Under the pieces are notes generated by a model, which saw only the letters and a program-made list of their open reading frames with translations, ran no database searches and was not told where the DNA came from. Made by a program: the position numbers and the translations under genes. Shown here piece after piece: positions 1 through 9,593 of a DNA stretch of 64,000 nucleotides. Source of the stretch: Tumebacillus_A lipolyticus (GTDB taxonomy: Bacteria; Bacillota; Bacilli; Tumebacillales; Tumebacillaceae). Numbering within the stretch: position 1 is the stretch's first letter; each line of letters begins with the position of its first letter. Location of the stretch: positions 1,178,001 through 1,242,000 of the forward strand of contig NZ_JBHUIO010000002.1 in assembly GCF_042682745.1 (NCBI RefSeq). The letters run 5' to 3'.

Positions 1-3000
1 CGCGCGGCGATGAATCAGCGAGAATGAAGCCAAGACGCTCTTTCGGATGCGCCGGATCGAGCGGAACATACGCGCCGCCCGCTTTCAAGGTCGCAAGGAT
101 CGCCACGATCAACGACTCGGAGCGCTCCATGCAGATTCCGACAAACACGTCTGGCCCTACGCCCTGCTTCTGCAGGAAATGTGCCAAGCGGTTGGCTCGC
201 CCATTCAGCTCGGCGTAGCTCAAACGTCGATCCTGATAGACCACTGCGGTCGTCTCCGGCTGTCTGCTCACCCACGTTTCAAACAGGCCGTGCAGCGTCG
301 CCTCGCTCGGATAGACAGCATTGGTCCGATTCCACATGTCGAGCAGCAGCGCCCGCTCCGCTTCGGGGAGGATCGGCAGGTCGATCAGCTTTTGCTCAGG
401 TGCGGCGACCGCGCCTGCCAGCAGCGTCGCATAGTGTGCGAGCATTCGTTCGATCGTCGACGACTCGTACAGATCGGTGTTGTATTCCAGCTTGAGGGTG
501 ATGCCCGACTCCGTCTCTTGCGCCTGCAAGGTCAGATCGAACTTGGCGGTCGCGCTGTCGCCCTCGATCGCCTGCACCAGCAAGCCTTCCAACTGCGGAT
601 CGACCTGTTGGTTCTGCAGGACAAACATCACTTGGAACAGCGGGGTGTGGCTCAAATCCCGCTCCGGTTGCAGACGATCGAGCAGCCGTTCGAACGGCAC
701 GTCTTGATGGGCGAACGCATCGAGCGCCGTGTCGCGGACGCGGTGCAACAGCTTGTTAAACGACAGTTCGCCATCTTCCAACTGGGTGCAGATGACCAAC
801 GTGTTGACGAAGAAGCCGATCAGCTGCTCCAATTCCTCGCGGTTGCGTCCTGCGGTCGGCGTGCCGACTAAGATGTCATCCTGCCCGGTGTAGCGGTAGA
901 GCATCGTTTTAAACGCTGCGAGCAGCGTCATGTACAGCGTGACTCCCTCCAAGCGCGACAGGTGGTTGATCCCCTCGCTCAGCTCTTTGGACAGCTGCAA
1001 ACTGCAAGCAGCACCGTTGAACGTTTTGACAGCCGGACGCGGCTTGTCGGTCGGCAGCTGCAAGACGGCCAGATCGCCGCCGAGCTGCTGCTCCCAATAG
1101 GCCATCTGCCGATCGAAGAGGCTCTCCAGCCCTTTTTGCCACTGTGCGTAATCCGCATAGTGAATCGGCAGCTCGGCAAACGGTACCGGCTGTTCTGCCG
1201 TATACGCCGAGTAAAAAGCGGTCAGCTCGCGAACCAGAACGCCGAGCGACCAGCCGTCTGCCACCAGATGGTGCATGGTGAGCAGGAGCACATGATCTTC
1301 CTCGCCCAGCACGAGCAGCGTCGCTCTGATCAGCGGAGCGATGCTCAGATCGAACGGCTTGCGCGCTTCCGCATCGGTGAGGCGCACCGCCTCCGCTTCC
1401 CGTTCCGCTGCTGGCACCCCTTGCAGATCGATCACCGCAAACGGCATCGACAGACCGTGCTCGATCACCTGCTCCGGCTGACCGTCACGCGTGCGGAAGC
1501 TCGTTCGCAGCGCTTCATGGCGGTCGAGAATGCTCTGCAAGCTCCGCTGAAGCGCGGAGATGTCCAGACGTCCGGTCAAGCGCAGTCCGCCCGGAATGTT
1601 GTACGTGGCCGTCCCGCTCTGCAGCTCTTCGAAGAACCAGAGGCGCTCCTGCGCATAGGACAAGGGGAGCTTGTCAGCGCGAACGGAAGCTGCGATCGGC
1701 GGAATGTCTGTCTGCGCGGTCTGCTCGATCAGCTGTGCGAGACGCTCCACCGTCGGCGCTTCAAAGATGCTGCGCAGGGAGAGCTCCGTCTGGAACGCGT
1801 TCCCGATGCGCGAGACCACCTGAATCGCCAAGAGCGAATGCCCGCCGAGGTCAAAGAAATTGTCTGTCACGCTCACTTGCGTAAGCCCTAACAGCTCGGC
1901 GAAAATATCGGCCAACTTCGCTTCCGCCTCGTTGCGCGGCGCGACATATTCGCCAACGTTTCGCACGACGTCTGGACGAGGCAGTGCGCGTCGATCCACC
2001 TTGCCGTTTGGCAGCAGCGGAAAGCTGTCCAGCAGGACGAAGGCGGACGGCACCATGTAGTCGGGCAGGATGCGCTGCGCATGTGCGCGCAAGTCGTCCT
2101 CCGCAAGCTCCGCTTTCGCCACCACGTAGGCGACGAGGCGTTGATCGCCCGCCGCGGTCAGCGCGACGACGACCACCTCAGTCACCAGCTCGTGGCGACT
2201 GAGAACCGACTCGATTTCACCAAGTTCGATGCGGTAGCCGCGCAGTTTGACCTGATCGTCAAGACGACCGAGGTAGCCGAGGCTGCCGTCTGGCAACCAG
2301 CGCACCAAGTCACCCGTCTTGTACAAGCGACCGTAGAGGCTGTCAACAAACCGTTCGGCTGTCAGATCAGGTCGACCCACATAGCCGCGCGCAAGCCCTG
2401 CACCTCCGATGTACAGCTCGCCCGCCACACCGATCGGGGTCGGCTGACCGCTCGCATCCAGCACGTATGTTTTGGCGTTGGCGATCGGCCGTCCGATCGG
2501 GATCAGCGCCGTGTTCGGCTCGCTCGTCCACGCGGTCGTGTCGATACACGCTTCGGTCGGTCCGTACAGGTTGACCAGCTTCGCCTGCGCCTTCTGTGCG
2601 TGGAACAGATCGACCAGTTGGGCTGACAACGCCTCGCCGCCACAGAACACATAGCGAAGGGCAGACTGCCGTTCCAACAGCTTCTCCCGCAAGAGGACAT
2701 AGAGCAAGGAAGGGACGAGCTGCAAGATCGTCACACCGTGTTTGACCATCGCATCGACCAAGTAGGCAGCATCCTGATGCCCGCCCGGTCTGGCGAGGAT
2801 CAGCTGTCCGCCAGACAAAAGCGGCGCCCAGAACTCCCAGACGGATGCGTCAAATCCGAACGGCGTTTTTTGCAACACCCGATCGCTTGCGTCGATACCG
2901 TAGCTGGCGATCATCCACAGCATGTGATTGCAGATCGCGCGGTGTGTGAGCATCGCACCTTTTGGACGTCCGGTCGAGCCGGAAGTGAAGATCACATAGG

Positions 3001-6000
3001 CGAGATGTTCCATCTCGGTCAAATCGCGCAGATTCTCCACCATTTCCCCGGAAATATCGACTCGATCGACTGCGATCACATTCTGTGCGGAAAACTCCAG
3101 CCGATCCTGCAGATGCGCTTGTGTCAGCAACACTTCCGGCTTCGCATCTTCGACGATAAAGGTCAGCCGCTCTTGTGGATAGCTCGGATCGAGCGGCACA
3201 TACGCCCCGCCCGCCTTCAGCGTCGCCAGCAGGGCGACCACCATCTCCACCGAGCGCTCCATGCAGATGCCGACCAGCGCATCCGGCCTGACACCCGACC
3301 TTTGCAGCAGGTGTGCCAGACGGTTTGCCGCCTCGTTCAGCTGGCGATAGGTGCGCACTTCCTCTTCAAACCGCACGGCGATCGCATCGGGAGTTCGCTC
3401 CACCTGTTCCTCAAACATTCGATGCAGCGGAGCTTTCGTGCCAAAATCGACATCTGTCTCGTTCCAATCATGAAGCACTCGCTTCTGCTCCTCTGCCGAA
3501 AGCAGGTTCACCTCGCCGACCGCGATCTTTGGATCGCGCACCAGCTCCTGCAGCAGCGTGGCAAAATGTGTCGCCATCCGCTCCATCGTCGTCCGATCGA
3601 ACATGTTGATGTCATATTCGAACGATGTGACAAACTCGCCGTTCACCTCTGCCATCATCAGGGTGAGATCAAACTGTGCGGAGCGACGCTCCAGCGCTCT
3701 TGAGGTGAGCGGCAGGTCGCCGAGCAACATCTGCGCTCCCGCATCGTTGAGGGCGAACCCGGTCAGGCCATCCTGATCGAGATGCGACTTTTGCAAGACG
3801 AACATCGCCTGGAAGATCGGTGAGTAGCTCTGGTCGCGCTTGGGTGCCAGCTTTTCGACCAGCAAGGGGAACGGATAGTCCTGATGGGCGAGTGCGCCGC
3901 GCACCTTCTGCGTCGAAGCTCGCAACAGCTCCGCAAACGGAAGGTCGCCTGACAGGTCGGCGCGAAGCACCACCGGATTGACAAAATAACCGACCGAATC
4001 TGCATATTTCGCCTTGCTGCGACCGACTGTCGGCGTGCCGACCAAGATGTCATCCTGGCCGGTATAGCGATGAAGCAGCACTTGAAACGCGGTCAGCAAA
4101 GTGGTGAAGACGGTCGTACCCTGCGCTTGCGAAAGCTCTTTGATCTGCGCGGTCAACGCGCTCCCCAGCTTCTGCGAACAGGTGGCGCCGAGATACGACT
4201 TTTCGCTCGGGCGGGGACGGTCGGTCGGCAAGTTCAACACAGGAAGTTCCCCTGCCAACTCGCCCTGCCAGTAGGACAGCAGCTCCTCTCCCGTCCGGCC
4301 TGTGACCAACTGCGCCTGCCAGTCGGCAAAATCTCCGTAGGCGGTGCCGGGCGCCGGAAGCGTCTGCCCCGCATAGAGGGCGGACAGCTCCTTCACGATC
4401 AGACCGAGCGACCAGAAGTCGACGATCAGGTGGTGCAGCGTGAGCAACAGCAGATGCTCTCCGCTCGGGCGCGCGTACAGATGCACGCGGATCAGCGGAC
4501 CGCGCTCCAGATCGAACTGCAAGTCCACCGCGTCGGTCATCCGCTCCTGCACGAGCTCCTCGCTCCAGGCGGTCGCATCTTCCACCATCAGCGGTACAGA
4601 AAGCTGCGGGTGCACCAGCTGGATCGGCTCGCCGTCTCGCTCGACAAACGTGGTGCGCAACAGCGGGTGACGCTCGACCAATGTGGCGAGCGACTCGCGC
4701 AATTTTTCCAGATCGAGCCCCGCGCCGACGGTCACCGCGCTGGCGATGTGATAGGCGGTGTTGCTCGGCTGTAGCCGCTGCAGGAAGTACAGCGCCCGCT
4801 GCCCGTGTGACAGTCGATACTCGCCCGGCAGCATCGCGGTCGTCTCTTCCGGCGCACCGATCTCCTGCTCATCAAACTGCTGCAGCACATCGGCGGCGAG
4901 CGTCTGCACGCTCGGCCCTTCGAGCAGTGCGGACAGCGGCAGGTCAACGCCCAAGCTCTCTTCGATCTCATGCTTGAGCTCGACTGCGGTCAGCGAGTCG
5001 AGTCCCAGCGTCCCCAGCGGCTTGTCCAAGCCGACCTGTGCGACCGACACTTTTAACGACTCGGCAGCCCGGCGCTGCAAAAACGATTCGAGCAGGCCCT
5101 TGCGCATCTCGCCATCTGCCGCAAACAGCTCCGCTCGGCTCAGCTGGATGTCGGACGAATCGTCTGACAATTCATCCACCACCGAACTGTTCAACACATC
5201 TGTCTTCAGCGCTTGCAGGCCGCCGTGCAAGAAGCGGTCTTTGCAGGCATGGCGCTGAATCTTCCCCGAAGAGGTCTTGGGGATGCTCGCCGGCTTGAGC
5301 AACACGATGCCGTACACCTGCAGTTCGTGCGCTTCTGCCACCGCAAGGCGCACAGCAGACACCACTTCGTCCAGATCGGCTTTGCGGTAGGCGCGCTCCA
5401 CTTCGGCTGTGATCACCAGCCGCTCCTCCTCATCCGCCTCGACCGAGAAGGCGGCGAGGTTGCCCGTCGCGATCGCCGGGTGGCACTCCTGCACCGTAAA
5501 CTCGATGTCCTGCGGATAATGGTTGCGCCCGCGGATGATGATCAGATCTTTCATCCGCCCGGTCACGTACAGTTCCCCATCTTTTAAAAACCCGAGATCT
5601 CCCGTGCGCAAAAAGGGTCCCTCACCCGTTTCGGACAGCCTGGCGCCAAACGTCTCCTGCGACTGTTCAGGGCGCTTCCAATAGCCTTGTGCCACCGAAG
5701 AGCCTGCTACCCAGATCTCCCCGACCTGCGTTTCCGCACAGACGGCAAACGTCTCCTGATTGACCACCACCACCTGCTGCGCGAGCGATCTGCCGGAGGA
5801 GACCAGCGTGCGAGCATCAGCGCCTTCCGCGGTGACGACTGCGACGTTTTGCTCCAGCAGATCGGCGTCAAACGCATGGGTGATCGGCAGTTCCGCCTTA
5901 TTGCCTCCTGTGACGAACAGCGTCCCTTCCGCCAGACCGTAGCACGGGTAGAACGCCTCCTTGCGAAAGCCGCAGGGTGCAAAATATTCGGCAAAGCGAT

Positions 6001-6907
6001 CCAACGTCTCTTTTCGCACCGGCTCAGCACCGGTGAAGGCGACGCTCCAAGCGGAGAGGTCGAGCTGATCGCGCTGTTCAGGCGTGATCTTGTCGAGGCA
6101 GAGCTCGTAGGCGAAGTTCGGCCCGCCGGAGACGGAAGCGCCGGTGCGCGAGATCGTCTGCAACCAGAGCAGCGGACGCTGCACAAACGCGACCGGAGCC
6201 ATCAAGGTGGTGAAGAATCCTGCATAGATCGGCTGCAAAACCCCGCCGATCAAGCCCATATCATGATAGGGAGGCAGCCAGATCACCGCGCGATCTCGAT
6301 CGGACGTCTCAAAGCTGCTCTGGATCAATTCCAAGTTGGCCAGCAGGTTGCCATGTGTCAGCATGACCCCTTTCGGCGCCGAGGTCGAGCCGGACGTGTA
6401 CTGCAGAAATGCCAGCGTATCGCTGTCGATCTCAGGCATCTGCCAGCTATCTGCCAGCTCATCGCCGATCAGATCGGTGTTGACCCACTCCAGTTGGCTC
6501 AAGCCTTCCGCATCGCCAAATCGCTTCTCGATGCCTGCCATCACCGCAGTCGCCGTCAAGGCGAACTTCGCTTCCGAATCTTTGACGACCGCCTGCAGGC
6601 GATCCAAATTCCCGTTTTGTCGCGGCGGATACGCCGGAACGGCCAGCACGTCCGCATACAGACAGCCGAAGAATGCGATGATGTACGGAAGCCCCGGCTG
6701 GTAGAGCAACAGCGCTCGCTCTCCTGCCGCCCCCGCCGCCTGAAGCGCAGCTCCGACAGCGCGCGCCTTGCGATCCAGCTCTTCAAACGTGATCCGCTCT
6801 TCCAACTCATCAGTCAAAAAGGCAAATGCGTCTCGGCCTGCATATTCTTGCGTTCTCGCTCGCAATAAATCGACCAACGTCGCAACTTCTGTCCTATTTA
6901 CACCCAT
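1..6907 (-). CDS. Lipo-initiating NRPS: FAAL-ACP-C-A(Gln)-PCP-C-A..., 3' end outside window
   Basis: Loads a fatty acid and starts a lipopeptide. The frame opens at ATG 6907, with GGGGGAT 7 nt upstream, and shows no stop down to base 1, so about 2,302 residues of a longer protein are visible. Order by eye: fatty acyl-AMP ligase (~1-570; YTSGSTSAPKG, GPNFAYELC, GRNHYPQDIEF), ACP with GLDSL near 636, starter C domain with HHLIVDFWS near 829, A domain (FDASVWEFW near 1349), PCP (DLGGHSLLA near 1687), a second C domain (HHLVADGWS near 1882) and the first part of another A domain from ~2190. The complete A domain reads code D-A-W-Q-F-G-L-I-D, which I remember as a Gln code of tyrocidine synthetase; the cut A domain cannot be read. 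It follows the acylase gene on the same strand but lies beyond that gene's terminator, so it is probably transcribed separately. Domain calls are firm, substrate calls are inference. Confidence 0.95.
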   Translation of the reverse strand, partial: MGVNRTEVATLVDLLRARTQEYAGRDAFAFLTDELEERITFEELDRKARAVGAALQAAGAAGERALLLYQPGLPYIIAFFGCLYADVLAVPAYPPRQNGNLDRLQAVVKDSEAKFALTATAVMAGIEKRFGDAEGLSQLEWVNTDLIGDELADSWQMPEIDSDTLAFLQYTSGSTSAPKGVMLTHGNLLANLELIQSSFETSDRDRAVIWLPPYHDMGLIGGVLQPIYAGFFTTLMAPVAFVQRPLLWLQTISRTGASVSGGPNFAYELCLDKITPEQRDQLDLSAWSVAFTGAEPVRKETLDRFAEYFAPCGFRKEAFYPCYGLAEGTLFVTGGNKAELPITHAFDADLLEQNVAVVTAEGADARTLVSSGRSLAQQVVVVNQETFAVCAETQVGEIWVAGSSVAQGYWKRPEQSQETFGARLSETGEGPFLRTGDLGFLKDGELYVTGRMKDLIIIRGRNHYPQDIEFTVQECHPAIATGNLAAFSVEADEEERLVITAEVERAYRKADLDEVVSAVRLAVAEAHELQVYGIVLLKPASIPKTSSGKIQRHACKDRFLHGGLQALKTDVLNSSVVDELSDDSSDIQLSRAELFAADGEMRKGLLESFLQRRAAESLKVSVAQVGLDKPLGTLGLDSLTAVELKHEIEESLGVDLPLSALLEGPSVQTLAADVLQQFDEQEIGAPEETTAMLPGEYRLSHGQRALYFLQRLQPSNTAYHIASAVTVGAGLDLEKLRESLATLVERHPLLRTTFVERDGEPIQLVHPQLSVPLMVEDATAWSEELVQERMTDAVDLQFDLERGPLIRVHLYARPSGEHLLLLTLHHLIVDFWSLGLIVKELSALYAGQTLPAPGTAYGDFADWQAQLVTGRTGEELLSYWQGELAGELPVLNLPTDRPRPSEKSYLGATCSQKLGSALTAQIKELSQAQGTTVFTTLLTAFQVLLHRYTGQDDILVGTPTVGRSKAKYADSVGYFVNPVVLRADLSGDLPFAELLRASTQKVRGALAHQDYPFPLLVEKLAPKRDQSYSPIFQAMFVLQKSHLDQDGLTGFALNDAGAQMLLGDLPLTSRALERRSAQFDLTLMMAEVNGEFVTSFEYDINMFDRTTMERMATHFATLLQELVRDPKIAVGEVNLLSAEEQKRVLHDWNETDVDFGTKAPLHRMFEEQVERTPDAIAVRFEEEVRTYRQLNEAANRLAHLLQRSGVRPDALVGICMERSVEMVVALLATLKAGGAYVPLDPSYPQERLTFIVEDAKPEVLLTQAHLQDRLEFSAQNVIAVDRVDISGEMVENLRDLTEMEHLAYVIFTSGSTGRPKGAMLTHRAICNHMLWMIASYGIDASDRVLQKTPFGFDASVWEFWAPLLSGGQLILARPGGHQDAAYLVDAMVKHGVTILQLVPSLLYVLLREKLLERQSALRYVFCGGEALSAQLVDLFHAQKAQAKLVNLYGPTEACIDTTAWTSEPNTALIPIGRPIANAKTYVLDASGQPTPIGVAGELYIGGAGLARGYVGRPDLTAERFVDSLYGRLYKTGDLVRWLPDGSLGYLGRLDDQVKLRGYRIELGEIESVLSRHELVTEVVVVALTAAGDQRLVAYVVAKAELAEDDLRAHAQRILPDYMVPSAFVLLDSFPLLPNGKVDRRALPRPDVVRNVGEYVAPRNEAEAKLADIFAELLGLTQVSVTDNFFDLGGHSLLAIQVVSRIGNAFQTELSLRSIFEAPTVERLAQLIEQTAQTDIPPIAASVRADKLPLSYAQERLWFFEELQSGTATYNIPGGLRLTGRLDISALQRSLQSILDRHEALRTSFRTRDGQPEQVIEHGLSMPFAVIDLQGVPAAEREAEAVRLTDAEARKPFDLSIAPLIRATLLVLGEEDHVLLLTMHHLVADGWSLGVLVRELTAFYSAYTAEQPVPFAELPIHYADYAQWQKGLESLFDRQMAYWEQQLGGDLAVLQLPTDKPRPAVKTFNGAACSLQLSKELSEGINHLSRLEGVTLYMTLLAAFKTMLYRYTGQDDILVGTPTAGRNREELEQLIGFFVNTLVICTQLEDGELSFNKLLHRVRDTALDAFAHQDVPFERLLDRLQPERDLSHTPLFQVMFVLQNQQVDPQLEGLLVQAIEGDSATAKFDLTLQAQETESGITLKLEYNTDLYESSTIERMLAHYATLLAGAVAAPEQKLIDLPILPEAERALLLDMWNRTNAVYPSEATLHGLFETWVSRQPETTAVVYQDRRLSYAELNGRANRLAHFLQKQGVGPDVFVGICMERSESLIVAILATLKAGGAYVPLDPAHPKERLGFILADSSPR

Positions 6908-6913
6908 CTTTCG

Positions 6914-6956
6914 TATCCCCCAATCTGGTACTACTTTCAGAACGTTCAACCAGATT
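6914..6956 (-). promoter_or_regulatory. Leader hairpin and G-rich RBS of the FAAL-NRPS
   Basis: On the minus strand, arms AAATCTGGT and ACCAGATT (8 bp pair, 6949-6956 with 6922-6929) enclose about 19 nt that contain the palindrome GAACGTTC (6940-6947). The hairpin ends just before the GGGGGAT ribosome binding site and the ATG at 6907. It could influence translation or be an operator. I found no well-spaced -35/-10 pair in the 204 bp between this gene and the acylase gene. Confidence 0.4.
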
Positions 6957-7068
6957 TAAATCCGCAAAATCTCATAAAGGTATATTTCTTCATCTATAAG
7001 TGTTCCCCTTCCTAACAAACATAAATTTTCTAAGCATCTTCACTCCAGATTTTAGTTTTACATAGTAA

Positions 7069-7101
7069 AAACCTGATTCCGCTTGATGCGAAACCAGGTT
7101 T
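7069..7101 (-). terminator. Intrinsic terminator after the acylase gene
   Basis: Arms of 14 nt (7088-7101 and 7069-7082, two mismatched or wobble positions) enclose a 5-nt loop; on the minus strand the stem is followed by TTTTTACT. It starts about 10 nt past the acylase stop, so it separates the thioesterase/acylase unit from the FAAL-NRPS gene downstream. Confidence 0.75.
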
Positions 7102-7111
7102 ACCCAACAGA

Positions 7112-9574
7112 TTATTTTGGCTGTAAGACGAGCGTCCGTTCGCCATTTTCCTTCACGTCTTGCTCGGTAAAATGCATCGTCTTGTAACGCCCTTCCAGCC
7201 ACATTTCGGTCTGATCCTGATAATGATCGCTGCCGAGCTGCGCAGAGGCGCCCATCGTCAGAACATCTTTCGCCCCATCGATCTTATTCATATCGATGAC
7301 GAAGCGCCACGGAGCGCCGAGCACGATGCTAAACGGCTTTCCTCGCGAGTAGCTGGCCGCCCCGACGGTGACATTGCTGCCGCCGTATGCGTACGGGCCG
7401 TTGTTGTACAGCAGATTGAGCGGTTTGATGCTGCCGAGCGGATGCGCGAGCGTGATCGTGTGCACCTTGCCCCACTGCCACTTTTCCGGATTCTTGCCCA
7501 GCTCATCTTTCATCCACGCCACCGCTTGCTTGAAGGAATCGACGATCGCCTTTTCCTTCGTGTCATCAGTTCCCTGGAACCATTTCGGATTCGGATCGCG
7601 CAGGATCATCTCCAAGCCGTAGCTCGGCAGAGATGTGCGGTTGAAATGGTAGAAATACTCTTCGGTCAAGTGCGGTTCATAAAAGCGTGTGAACATCTTG
7701 TTGTACATCGAATGGTAGACCACCGGGCCTGCGAGCTCCGGATCGTCGATCGGATCTTTGAACCATTCCTTGAGCACGTCGAACGCCTTCTGCTCCGTCT
7801 CGTTCAGCTCGGCCGAGGAGAGCGCAGAGATGAACACCTGCGCGTGCTGCTTCGCTTGCAAGTTCGCCCAGTCAGACTGCATGCGCTCCATATCTTCGAG
7901 CGACAGCTTGTCCTTCTCCTCAAGCATCTGCCCGATGCGAATCGCGCGGTAGGGAAGGTCGTAGTCGTAGGTGATGTGATAGGGATAGGTATCATCGACG
8001 ACCTTGTTGTTCGCCGAGGCGATATACCCTTTTTCCGGATTGAACGTGTGCGGCAGCTCTTCCCACGGGATGTAGCCTTGCCACTCGTTCTCGCTGGTCC
8101 AACCTGGCACCGGCGTCAGTCCATCGCTCTTCGGTCTGATCGGGATCGAGCCCATCGCATGGTAGGCGATGTTGCCTTCAACGTCCGCGTAGACCACATT
8201 TTGTGAAGGCGCTTGAAACAGCTTCATCGCCGCTTCGAACTCTTTGTAGTTGGTCGCTCGATCGAAGCCGAGCATCGCCGTGATCTCGTCGGTCGCATCG
8301 TGCGCCGTCCAGCGCAGGGCGAGCGGCTGTCCCACTTCGACCGCCGTGCGAATCGTCTGCGCCGGCGCTTGGTCGGCCGACTTGTACGAATCGAGCATGT
8401 TGGTGATCACCGGACCGTGACGGGTGATCACCACCTCCGTCTTCACCGGTTCTCCGCCCTTCACTTTGATCTCCTCTTCGATCACGCGGGCATCATACCA
8501 TTTCCCGTCATATTCGAACTGATGCGGATTGTTCGGGTTTTGCTTCTCGATGAACAGGTCTTGCACATCGGGCGCGAGGTTGGTGAAGCCCCAAGCCACC
8601 TTGTCATTGTGCCCGACGATCACGCCCGGAACGCCCGGGAAGATCGCGCCTGTCACATTGTATTTGCCAGGCAACACGAGGTGGTTCTGATAGAAGGTCG
8701 ACGGTGCGCCGAGGCCGAGGTGCATATCGTTTGCGAGCAACGGTTTGCCCGACTCGGTCTTCTTGCCCGACACGACCCAGTTGTTGCTGCCCAAGCCTTC
8801 GCCGGGCAACACTTGCGGGCCACCATGATCGAGCGCCGCCAAAATGTTGTCCAGCGCCTCCTGGGAGATGGCAACTTGTGCGCGCTCAACAGGGGTCGCC
8901 TGCTCCTGCTCCGACTTGTTGAGGATCGTCGGATCTGTGGGCTGGTAGTCGTACAAGAGCGACCTCAGCTTCGCTTCGTCCAACTTCGGCAGCGCCACGC
9001 CCATGAACAGCTCGTTGCGCATGTTGGTGCCGAGCTCCCACGCCATGTACTTGCCGATCGACAGCGAATCGAGCGGCGTCCACGGCTCCGGTTTAAAGCC
9101 GAGCATCGTATATTCGACAGGCAGGTTGTCCGCATGATCTTCCAGATAGGAGTTGACCCCGTCGGCGAACGCCTGCAGAGCTTTCATCGTCTCCGGGTTG
9201 ACTTTGGACATCCCCTCTTCTGCCGCGCGTCTAAAGCCGATCGTGCGGTTAAACGCGTCGATCTTCACCATGCTGTCGCCCATGATCTCCGCCAGTCGTC
9301 CACCGATGCTTCGGCGCGACAGCTCCAGCTGAAACATGCGATCCTGAGCTTGTACATAACCTTGGGCGAAGAACAGATCATTTTCTGTCTCCGCATAGAT
9401 GTGCGGCACACCGTACTGATCGCGCACGATGCGAACCGGCTTTTCCACCTTCGTCGTAAGTTCGCCTTCCACTGTCGGCAATGCGCTCTGCACCAGATAG
9501 TAGCTGCCCCCACCGGCAGCCAGCACGAGCAAGAGCACGAGCGACAGGGAGACGATCAATATTTTCTTAAACAA
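7112..9574 (-). CDS. Membrane-anchored penicillin acylase-family Ntn hydrolase
   Basis: An 820-residue amidohydrolase precursor of the penicillin G acylase / PvdQ / AHL acylase superfamily. Residues ~4-28 form an uncleaved-looking N-terminal membrane segment, placing the enzyme on the outer face of the membrane. RDQYGVPHIYA and FAQGYVQAQDRM are typical of the alpha chain. The junction LGSNNWVVSGKKT puts the expected autocatalytic nucleophile at Ser263, which would become residue 1 of the beta chain; length and cleavage position fit the family. The start is TTG at 9574, with GAGGGGGC about 7 nt upstream. It lies 19 bp after the type II thioesterase gene and upstream of the FAAL-NRPS, so it may remove the fatty acyl group from the mature peptide, as PvdQ does in pyoverdine maturation. 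Self-resistance or signal degradation are alternatives. Family is sure; substrate is inferred. Confidence 0.93.
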   Translation of the reverse strand: MFKKILIVSLSLVLLLVLAAGGGSYYLVQSALPTVEGELTTKVEKPVRIVRDQYGVPHIYAETENDLFFAQGYVQAQDRMFQLELSRRSIGGRLAEIMGDSMVKIDAFNRTIGFRRAAEEGMSKVNPETMKALQAFADGVNSYLEDHADNLPVEYTMLGFKPEPWTPLDSLSIGKYMAWELGTNMRNELFMGVALPKLDEAKLRSLLYDYQPTDPTILNKSEQEQATPVERAQVAISQEALDNILAALDHGGPQVLPGEGLGSNNWVVSGKKTESGKPLLANDMHLGLGAPSTFYQNHLVLPGKYNVTGAIFPGVPGVIVGHNDKVAWGFTNLAPDVQDLFIEKQNPNNPHQFEYDGKWYDARVIEEEIKVKGGEPVKTEVVITRHGPVITNMLDSYKSADQAPAQTIRTAVEVGQPLALRWTAHDATDEITAMLGFDRATNYKEFEAAMKLFQAPSQNVVYADVEGNIAYHAMGSIPIRPKSDGLTPVPGWTSENEWQGYIPWEELPHTFNPEKGYIASANNKVVDDTYPYHITYDYDLPYRAIRIGQMLEEKDKLSLEDMERMQSDWANLQAKQHAQVFISALSSAELNETEQKAFDVLKEWFKDPIDDPELAGPVVYHSMYNKMFTRFYEPHLTEEYFYHFNRTSLPSYGLEMILRDPNPKWFQGTDDTKEKAIVDSFKQAVAWMKDELGKNPEKWQWGKVHTITLAHPLGSIKPLNLLYNNGPYAYGGSNVTVGAASYSRGKPFSIVLGAPWRFVIDMNKIDGAKDVLTMGASAQLGSDHYQDQTEMWLEGRYKTMHFTEQDVKENGERTLVLQPK

Positions 9575-9593
9575 AAGAAAGCCCCCTCACTAC

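Noticed and set aside
47..6868. Plus-strand frames (47-871, 962-1891, 2738-3703, 5687-6868)
   Set aside because: All are antisense to the FAAL-NRPS running from 6907 off the left edge, which shows FAAL, ACP, C, A and PCP motifs in one uninterrupted frame.
6990..7202. 70-codon minus-strand frame overlapping the end of the acylase gene
   Set aside because: It runs through the terminator hairpin, has no ribosome binding site and overlaps the acylase in another frame.
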